Made by a program: the position numbers and the translations under genes. Below are positions 1-5,916 of a stretch of DNA of 6,588 bases, one piece after another (position 1 is the stretch's first letter; each line of letters opens with the position of its first letter). The stretch is from Bacteroidia bacterium. GTDB taxonomy: Bacteria; Bacteroidota; Bacteroidia; Flavobacteriales; Flavobacteriaceae. The DNA lies in the NCBI GenBank assembly GCA_030425715.1, contig JAUIAA010000119.1, positions 1 through 6,588 of the forward strand, in the 5' to 3' direction. The notes under the pieces were generated by a model. The model saw only the letters and a program-made list of their open reading frames with translations. It did not search any database and was not told where the DNA came from.

Positions 1-149
1 TGCGCAAAAAAAATACAAAAACCATGTTAGATAGTACTCCTTTTCATGTGAAAATAATTTCTGTTAAAGAAAACTCCTATAAATTCAATGCGCATTTTAA
101 AGGTTCAAAATTTATGCAAAAAGGCACAGCTTTTAAATTAGAGAATTAA
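1..149 (+). CDS. C-terminal end of an unrecognised protein (5' end outside window)
   Basis: An open frame runs from the window edge (first full codon at position 3) to a TAA stop at 147-149, giving about 48 residues. It ends in Lys-Gly-Thr-Ala-Phe-Lys-Leu-Glu-Asn. An in-frame ATG at 24-26 would give only 41 residues, but the frame is open upstream of it, so this is more likely the tail of a longer gene than a complete small one. The residues alternate polar and hydrophobic, as in a beta-strand-rich C-terminal domain, with no membrane segment or known motif. I do not recognise the family. It ends 14 bases before the TerC-like gene on the same strand, so the two may be cotranscribed. Confidence 0.55.
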   Translation, partial: RKKNTKTMLDSTPFHVKIISVKENSYKFNAHFKGSKFMQKGTAFKLEN

Positions 150-163
150 AAAATATTTAGTTT

Positions 164-946
164 ATGATCGAAATATTTACACATTTTGATACTTGGGTAG
201 CCTTATTAACACTAACATTTTTAGAAATTGTTTTAGGTATAGATAATATAATATTTATTTCTATTGCTGCAGGAAAACTACCGCAGAATCAAATAAAAAA
301 AGCTACCAATATAGGGCTGCTTTTGGCTATGGTTTTTCGAATTCTTTTGTTGGTTGGCGTATCCTATCTAATTGCAATGAAGGACCCCATTTTTACCGTT
401 GATTGGTCATGGTTAAAAGCCAGTATTTCCGGACAGAGTTTAATTTTATTGGGTGGTGGACTCTTTTTATTATACAAAAGCACCCACGAAATTCATCAAA
501 AAGTTGAAGGTATAGAACATGACGAAAACCAGTCGGTAAAGAAAAAATTAAAATCTTCATTAACAGGGGTAATCATCCAAATTGTACTAATAGATATCGT
601 TTTTTCTTTCGATTCTGTTTTGACTGCTGTAGGTATGACCAACGGTGTAAAAGGCGCTTTAGAAATTATGATATTTGCGGTAATTATTTCCATACTCATT
701 ATGATGATTTTTGCCGTTCCTGTAGGTAAGTTTGTAAACAAGCATCCTACTATTCAAATGTTAGCTTTATCCTTCTTGATTTTGATAGGTTTTATGTTGG
801 TAACCGAAAGTGCACATTTGGCACAGGCAGAAATCTTTGGAAGACATGTTGGAGCGATACCAAAAGGTTACCTATATTTTGCTATTGCCTTTTCACTAGG
901 GGTTGAGGCTTTAAATATGAAAATACGAAAAAGAAATAAAGAGTAG
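164..946 (+). CDS. TerC/YgdQ-family integral membrane protein (putative metal exporter)
   Basis: This 260-residue protein has the hallmarks of the TerC family (PF03741), whose members include E. coli YgdQ, YoaE and Alx. Alx-type and related members are linked to manganese export, sometimes for loading secreted enzymes, and TerC itself to tellurite resistance; the ion here is not shown by sequence. The first helix carries the signature Glu21-Ile-Val-Leu-Gly-Ile-Asp27-Asn28. A second, related acidic motif lies at Asp144-Ile-Val-Phe-Ser-Phe-Asp150-Ser, consistent with the family's internal duplication. About seven hydrophobic segments are visible (roughly 11-35, 49-71, 90-104, 133-158, 165-187, 196-214, 234-251), with a charged His/Lys/Glu linker at 107-130. 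The end (Tyr-Phe-Ala-Ile-Ala-Phe-Ser-Leu-Gly-Val-Glu-Ala-Leu-Asn, then basic residues) also fits the family. The length matches the short YgdQ branch, not the longer Alx branch. The ATG lies 14 bases after the preceding stop, leaving no room for a yybP-ykoY manganese riboswitch. The next gene starts 7 bases downstream. Confidence 0.9.
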   Translation: MIEIFTHFDTWVALLTLTFLEIVLGIDNIIFISIAAGKLPQNQIKKATNIGLLLAMVFRILLLVGVSYLIAMKDPIFTVDWSWLKASISGQSLILLGGGLFLLYKSTHEIHQKVEGIEHDENQSVKKKLKSSLTGVIIQIVLIDIVFSFDSVLTAVGMTNGVKGALEIMIFAVIISILIMMIFAVPVGKFVNKHPTIQMLALSFLILIGFMLVTESAHLAQAEIFGRHVGAIPKGYLYFAIAFSLGVEALNMKIRKRNKE

Positions 947-953
947 ATTAGGT

Positions 954-1283
954 TTGAAAAATAAAGTGACAAAATATCTGTTTTCAATTACTTTGACAAT
1001 AAATTTATTATTGCCATTGGGAATCGGGTTTGCCCATGCTTTTCACAACCATGACGATAAGGTATGTCTCGCTACTACAGAAAAGCATATCCATCAAGAA
1101 AAGATAGACTGTAGCTTTTTTCATTACTTTTCTCAAACCAACTACACTCCTTACCCTGTTAGCTTTGAATTGACTACTCCCACTTTTCAACCTAAAGCCA
1201 ATTATAAATTAAGTACATTACATTTTACTAAAAATATTGGTATAATAAGTTCAAGAGGGCCTCCTCAAATTAATGCTTTTTAG
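954..1283 (+). CDS. Small secreted His/Cys-motif protein, candidate metal binder
   Basis: This 109-residue protein starts at TTG (954). The frame has a stop at 918-920 and no ATG between there and the signal peptide; an in-frame GTG at 966 is an alternative start that also keeps the signal peptide. Residues 1-29 form a signal peptide: Lys-rich start, hydrophobic core, then Ala-His-Ala with probable cleavage before Phe30. The mature protein of about 80 residues begins with clustered potential metal ligands: His31-x-His33, Cys38, His45-x-His47, Cys53 and His57. Near the C-terminus is Arg-Gly-Pro-Pro (101-104). From memory, short His-x-His/Cys proteins ending in Arg-Gly/Ala-Pro-Pro, some resembling DUF2946, commonly sit directly before TonB-dependent receptors in Bacteroidota; related ones often have a Cys-x-x-Cys where this one has Cys53-Ser-Phe-Phe. 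The function is unproven. Its place between a TerC exporter (7 bases) and a His-rich receptor (38 bases) suggests periplasmic or surface metal sensing or binding. Confidence 0.75.
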   Translation: MKNKVTKYLFSITLTINLLLPLGIGFAHAFHNHDDKVCLATTEKHIHQEKIDCSFFHYFSQTNYTPYPVSFELTTPTFQPKANYKLSTLHFTKNIGIISSRGPPQINAF

Positions 1284-1321
1284 AAATAATTTTTTTACAA
1301 AACATTAATTTACAATTTATT

Positions 1322-3601
1322 ATGAAATATTTATTATACATCCTATGCATAGGATTTTCTAGTTATACCTTTAGTCAAAATAGCATATCGGGAATAGTAA
1401 CCGATCAAAACAACAACCCGCTGCTTGGCGTTGAAATTTACATTGAACAACTACATATTGGCACCACAAGCGATGAAAATGGAGCTTTTGAGCTGCACAA
1501 AATTCCGCAAGGAAAAATAGAAGTAACTTTTAGTTATATTGGTTTTGAATCTTTGAAAAAAATATTTACCGATAAAAATGAAAATTCTTCTATTACAATT
1601 CAGTTAAAAGAAACTTCTGAACGGATTGATGAGGTTATCATTGCTGCACCTTTCAATAAATTACAAAGTGAGAATGTAATGAAAATTGAATCTAGGTCTA
1701 TCGCTAATCTAGAAAAAATAGGCGCACCAACCTTAATACAAAGCCTCACGGCTATCCCTGGGGTCGAACAATTTTCTACTGGAACAGGGATAGGAAAACC
1801 AGTAATTCGAGGTTTAACAGGTAATCGTGTTTTAGTTTACACACAAGGGGTTCGGTTAGAAAACCAACAATTTGGAAGTGAACACGGCTTAGGATTAAAT
1901 AGTGCAGGTATTGGAAGTGTAGAAGTTATTAAAGGTCCTGCCTCCTTGTTATACGGCTCCGACGCTTTGGGTGGCGTATTGTATTTTAACCCAGAAAAAT
2001 TTGCCTATCAAGGCAAAACCAATGCAGATGTTAGTCAAGATTTTTTTTCAAATACTTTGGGTAGCTCTACTTCTATTGGCGTAAAAACTTCTAAAGATGT
2101 TTTTAAATTTTTGGCAAGAGGTACTTACAATACACATGCTGATTATAAAATACCTAACGGAGATAGAGTTACGAATACTAGGTTTAATGAAAAAGATTTT
2201 AAAGCCGGTTTTGGTTTAAATCTAAAAAACTTTGTTACAGAATTGCGTTACAATTATAACAGTGCAAATATTGGAATTACGGAGGGTATAGATGTACAAA
2301 CCACCTCTAAAACTCCTTTATTACCTTACCAACAAATCAATATGCATATTTTAAGTTTACACAACCATTTGTTTTTAGCAAATTCTAAATTGGATATAAA
2401 TTTAGGTTATGTAAGGAATGAAAGAATGGAGTTTGAAGAGGAACATGACCATCATGAAGAAGAAGAGCATGAAGAAGAGCATGAAGAAGAGGGGCATGAA
2501 GAGCATCATGAAGAAGCAGCCTTAAATATGCAACTTAAAACTTTTACCTACGAAGCAAAATACCATTTGCCAAAAACCGATAAGTTAGAAACCATATTAG
2601 GTATACAAGGTTTACATCAAACCAATGAAAATTTTGGCGAAGAATTGTTAATTCCAAATGCAAAAACCAATGATATTGGCATGCTCGCAACAGCAATTTA
2701 TAATTTTAATGACCATCATACCTTACAAGGAGGTTTGCGTTATGATTATAGAAATTTGAGCACAAATGCATATGAAATTGAAGACCATAACACAACGGAA
2801 GTGGTTGATGGAGTGGATAATACGTATGGGAATTTTACATTTTCACTTGGCTATAAAACCAACTTATTTAATTTTATCACCACAAGAATAAATTTAGCGA
2901 GTGGCTATAGGGCACCCAATTTAGCAGAATTAACTTCGTATGGTGTACATCATGGAACCAACCGATTTGAAATTGGAAATCCTGATTTAAAAAGCGAGCA
3001 AAACCTCCAAACTGATATTTCACTTGGTTATAATAGCGAACACCTAGAGGTTTATGCCAATGGATTTTACAACCATATTAATAATTACATCTATGCTGCT
3101 CCTACTGGAGATATGGAAGATGGCTACCCTGTATATGCATATATTCAAAATAATGCTAAACTTTACGGAGGAGAACTCGGTATACATTACCATCCACATC
3201 CTATAGATTGGTTGCATTTAGAAAGCAGTTTTGAAACCGTAACCGGCAAAAAGGATAATGGTGATTATTTACCATTAATTCCAGCCAATAAATGGGCAAA
3301 TACTTTTAGAGGAGAATTTCAAATTAACAATAACATCAAAGATTTGTATGCTGCCATTAATGTAGACTCGTATTTTAGTCAAAATAAAGTAAGTAATTTT
3401 GAAGAAAAAACCGACGGTTATCAATTGGTAAATTTAAGGTTTGGAAGTACGTTTTCTTTAAAAAAATCAGCTATTAAGGTAAAACTTTCGTTGAATAATT
3501 TATTAAACAAAACATATACTTCACATTTATCTGCTTTAAAATTTGAGGGTATTCCTAATGCAGGAAGAAATATTGTAGTTGGTTTAAACTGGTCTATTTA
3601 A
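1322..3601 (+). CDS. TonB-dependent outer-membrane receptor with His/Glu-rich loop, probable metal (zinc?) uptake
   Basis: A 759-residue receptor of the outer membrane that would import a ligand using TonB-ExbB-ExbD energy. Residues 1-19 are a signal peptide ending Thr-Phe-Ser-Gln. Residues 22-95 form a carboxypeptidase-D regulatory-like beta-sandwich, an extension common in Bacteroidota receptors. A TonB-box-like segment follows (Ile102-Asp-Glu-Val-Ile-Ile). The plug spans about 115-225 and includes Ile-Arg-Gly-Leu-Thr-Gly-Asn-Arg (162-169) and Val-Ile-Lys-Gly-Pro-Ala-Ser-Leu-Leu-Tyr-Gly (202-212). The rest is a 22-strand-type barrel with the conserved Gly-Tyr-Arg-Ala-Pro-Asn-Leu-Ala-Glu-Leu (528-537) and Asn-Pro-Asp-Leu-Lys-Ser-Glu-Gln (553-560). 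The barrel ends in Trp-Ser-Ile, not the usual terminal Phe. Residues 372-398 are 17 Glu, 8 His, 1 Asp and 1 Gly, lying between predicted strands and so probably an external loop. A His/Asp/Glu-rich loop also occurs in the Neisseria zinc receptor ZnuD, and the upstream His/Cys protein supports a metal substrate; copper, nickel or a metallophore cannot be excluded. The ATG sits directly before the signal peptide; no Shine-Dalgarno sequence is evident. Confidence 0.92.
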   Translation: MKYLLYILCIGFSSYTFSQNSISGIVTDQNNNPLLGVEIYIEQLHIGTTSDENGAFELHKIPQGKIEVTFSYIGFESLKKIFTDKNENSSITIQLKETSERIDEVIIAAPFNKLQSENVMKIESRSIANLEKIGAPTLIQSLTAIPGVEQFSTGTGIGKPVIRGLTGNRVLVYTQGVRLENQQFGSEHGLGLNSAGIGSVEVIKGPASLLYGSDALGGVLYFNPEKFAYQGKTNADVSQDFFSNTLGSSTSIGVKTSKDVFKFLARGTYNTHADYKIPNGDRVTNTRFNEKDFKAGFGLNLKNFVTELRYNYNSANIGITEGIDVQTTSKTPLLPYQQINMHILSLHNHLFLANSKLDINLGYVRNERMEFEEEHDHHEEEEHEEEHEEEGHEEHHEEAALNMQLKTFTYEAKYHLPKTDKLETILGIQGLHQTNENFGEELLIPNAKTNDIGMLATAIYNFNDHHTLQGGLRYDYRNLSTNAYEIEDHNTTEVVDGVDNTYGNFTFSLGYKTNLFNFITTRINLASGYRAPNLAELTSYGVHHGTNRFEIGNPDLKSEQNLQTDISLGYNSEHLEVYANGFYNHINNYIYAAPTGDMEDGYPVYAYIQNNAKLYGGELGIHYHPHPIDWLHLESSFETVTGKKDNGDYLPLIPANKWANTFRGEFQINNNIKDLYAAINVDSYFSQNKVSNFEEKTDGYQLVNLRFGSTFSLKKSAIKVKLSLNNLLNKTYTSHLSALKFEGIPNAGRNIVVGLNWSI
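2435..2515 (+). repeat. In-frame low-complexity tract coding the His/Glu-rich loop
   Basis: This tract inside the receptor gene is built from CAT, GAA and GAG codons. Two exact copies of CATGAAGAAGAG (His-Glu-Glu-Glu) lie in tandem at 2468-2479 and 2480-2491, preceded by a version one codon longer at 2453-2467 and followed by degenerate units up to 2515. The unit length is a multiple of three, so slippage would change loop length without breaking the frame. Confidence 0.85.
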
Positions 3602-3606
3602 ATAGA
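3593..3606. repeat. 14-base perfect palindrome over the receptor stop codon
   Basis: TCTATTTAAATAGA reads the same on both strands and contains the TAA stop of the receptor gene (3599-3601). It is AT-only apart from one C and one G and has no T-run after it, so it is a poor terminator. It may be chance in AT-rich DNA or a weak protein-binding site. Confidence 0.35.
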
Positions 3607-3646
3607 TGGTAGTAATAAAAATAACTAAAATATCAGATGAATAAAT

Positions 3647-3654
3647 TAACTTTG
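3647..3654 (+). promoter_or_regulatory. Bacteroidota-type -7 promoter element (TAACTTTG)
   Basis: TAACTTTG matches the Bacteroidota sigma-ABfr -7 consensus TAnnTTTG exactly and lies 24 bases before the ATG at 3679. Transcription would begin around 3659-3663, giving a leader of about 15-20 bases. I see no clear TTTG or TTG at the expected -33 position (around 3620-3627, which reads AATAACTA), so the match is only half a promoter. It would let the formimidoyltransferase gene be transcribed separately from the receptor gene. Confidence 0.5.
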
Positions 3655-3678
3655 AACCCATCATTTTAATATACTATC

Positions 3679-5373
3679 ATGAAAAAACAACTCATAGAAT
3701 GCGTTCCTAATATTAGTGAAGGACGAGATTTAGATAAAATAAATACCATTGCCAAAATTGTGGAAACCGTAGAAGGTGTTAAACTTTTAGATATCGACCC
3801 AGGTAAAGCAACCAACAGAACTGTAATTACCTTTGTTGGCGAACCACAACCAGTAATTGATGCTGCATTTTTACTGATAAAAAAAGCCAGTGAATTGATA
3901 GATATGCGTAAACAAAAAGGAGAGCACCCTCGGTTTGGTGCTACCGATGTTTGTCCGCTAGTTCCAATCTCGGGTATCAGCTTAGAGGAAACTGCAAATT
4001 ATGCCCATAAACTTGGAAAAAGAGTTGGAGAAGAACTAGGAATTCCAGGTTACTATTATGAAAACGCTGCTACCGAAGAAAAAAGAAAGAACTTAGCAAA
4101 TTGTCGTTCTGGTGAATACGAAGGTTTAAAAGACAAACTTTCTAACCCAAGTTGGAAACCCGATTTTGGTCCCGCAGTATTTAACGAATCTGTCGCTAAA
4201 ACTGGGGCAACAGCCATCTCTTCTAGAGATTTTTTAGTGGCTTATAATGTAAACCTAAATTCTACATCAGTACGAAGAGCAAATGCCATTGCTTTTGATA
4301 TTCGCGAAGCAGGAAGGGTAAAAACAGAAGGAAATACATTAACTGGCAAAAAGGTTTTAGATGCCAATGGCAATGTAGTTAGAATTCCAGGAAAATTAAA
4401 AGCAGTTAAAGGTATTGGTTGGTATATTGAAGAATATGGAATTGCTCAAATTTCTTATAATCTTACCAACATCTCTATAACTTCTGTGCACCAAGCATTT
4501 GACGAAACTTGTAAATCTGCACAAGAAAGAGGTTTACGAGTAACTGGTTCTGAGTTAGTTGGGCTAATTCCGCTACAAGCGATGTTAGATGCAGCAGATT
4601 ATTTCTTAACCAAACAAGAACGTTCGTTAGGAATTTCGGAAGCAGAAAAAATAAAAATTGCCGTAAAATCTTTAGGCCTAGACGATTTAAAACCATTTTA
4701 TCCAGAAGAAAAAATAATAGAATACGTTTTAAATAAAGACAAACCCAAACAGTTGGTAGATCTAACCGTTACTGGTTTTGCCGAAGAAACTGCCAGCGAA
4801 TCTATCGCTCCTGGCGGAGGTTCTATTTCTGCCTATGTTGGAGCTCTTGGGGTTTCTTTAGGCACCATGGTTGCCAATCTATCTGCGCACAAAAGGGGTT
4901 GGGACAACCGTTGGGAAGAGTTTTCTAACTGGGCGGTAAAAGGGCAAAAATTTAAAGATAAATTGTTGTTTTTAGTAGATGAGGACACCAACTCATTTAA
5001 CAAAATAATTGCAGCTTTTCGTTTGCCAAAAGGAACTGAGGAAGAAAAGAAAATTAGAAAAGAAGCCGTTGAAAACGCTACCAAATACGCTACACAAATT
5101 CCGTTTGAAGTAATGCAAACGGCTCATGACTCTATGGAGGTAATGCAAGTTATGCTGCGTGAAGGAATTCCAAGTTCCCTATCCGATGCTGCTGTTGGGG
5201 TTTTATGTGCAAAAACTGCGGTAACTGGGGCTTATTTTAATGTTAGAATTAATGCCAAAGATTTAAAAGATCGCGCTTTCGCGGAAGAAATTATCGCCAA
5301 AGCCGAAAAAATTTACCAATCGGCAGTAGCCATTGAAAAAGAAACGATTACCCTTATCGATAGTAAAATGTAA
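3679..5373 (+). CDS. ftcD: Bifunctional glutamate formimidoyltransferase / formimidoyltetrahydrofolate cyclodeaminase
   Basis: This 564-residue cytosolic enzyme acts late in histidine degradation. The N-terminal part moves the formimino group from N-formimidoyl-glutamate to tetrahydrofolate, releasing glutamate; the C-terminal part deaminates and cyclises the product to 5,10-methenyl-THF and ammonia. The transferase N-subdomain (1-180) opens with Glu7-Cys-Val-Pro-Asn-Ile-Ser-Glu-Gly and holds Gly81-Glu-His83-Pro-Arg-Phe-Gly-Ala-Thr-Asp; His83 corresponds to the catalytic His82 of mammalian FTCD. The C-subdomain runs to about 330, with Gly244-Ile-Gly-Trp-Tyr and Gly290-Ser-Glu-Leu-Val-Gly-Leu-Ile-Pro. 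The cyclodeaminase (about 357-560) shows Ala377-Pro-Gly-Gly-Gly-Ser, Asp434-Glu-Asp-Thr-Asn-Ser-Phe and Ser502-Asp-Ala-Ala-Val-Gly. Compared with the human protein (541 residues) there is an insertion of roughly 20 residues at about 214-240. The fused arrangement is the animal form and is also found in Bacteroidota; many bacteria have the activities separate. No hutH, hutU or hutI is nearby. A terminator follows. Confidence 0.95.
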   Translation: MKKQLIECVPNISEGRDLDKINTIAKIVETVEGVKLLDIDPGKATNRTVITFVGEPQPVIDAAFLLIKKASELIDMRKQKGEHPRFGATDVCPLVPISGISLEETANYAHKLGKRVGEELGIPGYYYENAATEEKRKNLANCRSGEYEGLKDKLSNPSWKPDFGPAVFNESVAKTGATAISSRDFLVAYNVNLNSTSVRRANAIAFDIREAGRVKTEGNTLTGKKVLDANGNVVRIPGKLKAVKGIGWYIEEYGIAQISYNLTNISITSVHQAFDETCKSAQERGLRVTGSELVGLIPLQAMLDAADYFLTKQERSLGISEAEKIKIAVKSLGLDDLKPFYPEEKIIEYVLNKDKPKQLVDLTVTGFAEETASESIAPGGGSISAYVGALGVSLGTMVANLSAHKRGWDNRWEEFSNWAVKGQKFKDKLLFLVDEDTNSFNKIIAAFRLPKGTEEEKKIRKEAVENATKYATQIPFEVMQTAHDSMEVMQVMLREGIPSSLSDAAVGVLCAKTAVTGAYFNVRINAKDLKDRAFAEEIIAKAEKIYQSAVAIEKETITLIDSKM

Positions 5374-5381
5374 TATGATAC

Positions 5382-5427
5382 AAAGCCTAATCTATTTAAA
5401 ATTTGGTTAGGCTTTTATTCTATTTTT
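5382..5427 (+). terminator. Rho-independent terminator after ftcD
   Basis: AAAGCCTAA (5382-5390) pairs perfectly with TTAGGCTTT (5407-5415), a 9-bp stem that two inner pairs (U5391-G5406 and C5392-G5405) could lengthen to 11. The remaining loop is about 12 bases. The right arm runs into a T-rich stretch (TTTT at 5413-5416, then TTTTT at 5423-5427). It begins 8 bases after the ftcD stop and ends just before the next start codon, so it should separate the two genes. Confidence 0.85.
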
Positions 5428-5431
5428 ATAA

Positions 5432-5896
5432 ATGTGTTCTAAAAACATCATTCCTTTTGATAGTAAATATGCCCACTATTTTAGAGATTTAAATCTAGAA
5501 TGGTTAGAAAAGTATTTTTATGTTGAAGACCATGATGCAGATTTGCTAAATAATTGCCAAGCAACAATAATAGACCAAGGAGGGTTTATTTTTTTCTATC
5601 AAAAAAACGGTGAAATAATAGGAACTTTTGCTTTGATAAAAATTTCAGATACCATTTATGAGCTTGGTAAAATGGCGGTTACCGAAGCCTATCAAGGGCA
5701 AGGTATTGGACAAGAATTATTGCAATTTTGCAAAGATTTTGCTCGTACCAAAAACATTGCAAAAATTATTTTATACTCTAGTCGAAAGTTAGAAAATTCT
5801 ATTTATTTGTACGGTAAGTATGGTTTTATAGAAACACCTATTGAAAAAAATGGCCCGTATGCTCGTGGCAATATTAAAATGGAATTGGTATTATAG
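5432..5896 (+). CDS. GNAT-family N-acetyltransferase
   Basis: A 154-residue single-domain protein of the GNAT superfamily, which transfers acetyl from acetyl-CoA to an amine; the acceptor cannot be told from sequence. The N-terminal part has Leu20-Asn-Leu-Glu-Trp-Leu-Glu-Lys-Tyr-Phe (20-29) followed by an acidic Val-Glu-Asp-His-Asp (31-35), a pattern I associate with the acetyltransferases that elsewhere occur alone or fused to MarR regulators. Strand 4 (Tyr76-Glu-Leu-Gly-Lys-Met-Ala-Val) leads into the acetyl-CoA pyrophosphate loop Gln88-Gly-Gln-Gly-Ile-Gly93. Motif B is represented by Tyr127-Gly-Lys-Tyr-Gly-Phe132. There is no membrane segment or signal peptide. The ATG gives a full-length family N-terminus, yet it is only 4 bases after the T-run of the ftcD terminator, so the transcript leader must be very short or come from readthrough. 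It converges with the next gene, 20 bases between stops. Confidence 0.88.
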   Translation: MCSKNIIPFDSKYAHYFRDLNLEWLEKYFYVEDHDADLLNNCQATIIDQGGFIFFYQKNGEIIGTFALIKISDTIYELGKMAVTEAYQGQGIGQELLQFCKDFARTKNIAKIILYSSRKLENSIYLYGKYGFIETPIEKNGPYARGNIKMELVL

Positions 5897-5916
5897 TACT
5901 GTAAATTTCATTTAGA

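Noticed and set aside
120..163. Possible manganese riboswitch (yybP-ykoY type) before the TerC gene
   Set aside because: Only 14 bases separate the previous stop from the start codon, and no matching hairpins are seen.
496..741. Open frame of 81 codons on the - strand inside the TerC gene
   Set aside because: It lies fully antisense to a well-supported gene and its translation has no recognisable domain.
1008..1190. Open frame of 60 codons on the - strand inside the small His/Cys protein gene
   Set aside because: The + strand frame has a coherent signal peptide and ligand pattern; the antisense product has neither.
1284..1321. Promoter for the TonB receptor in the 38-base gap
   Set aside because: Only imperfect matches such as TAATTTTT occur, with no TTTG and no -33 element; cotranscription with the genes before it is simpler.
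4475..5084. Two - strand open frames (4475-4696 and 4833-5084) inside ftcD
   Set aside because: Both are antisense to conserved catalytic-enzyme sequence and show no family features.
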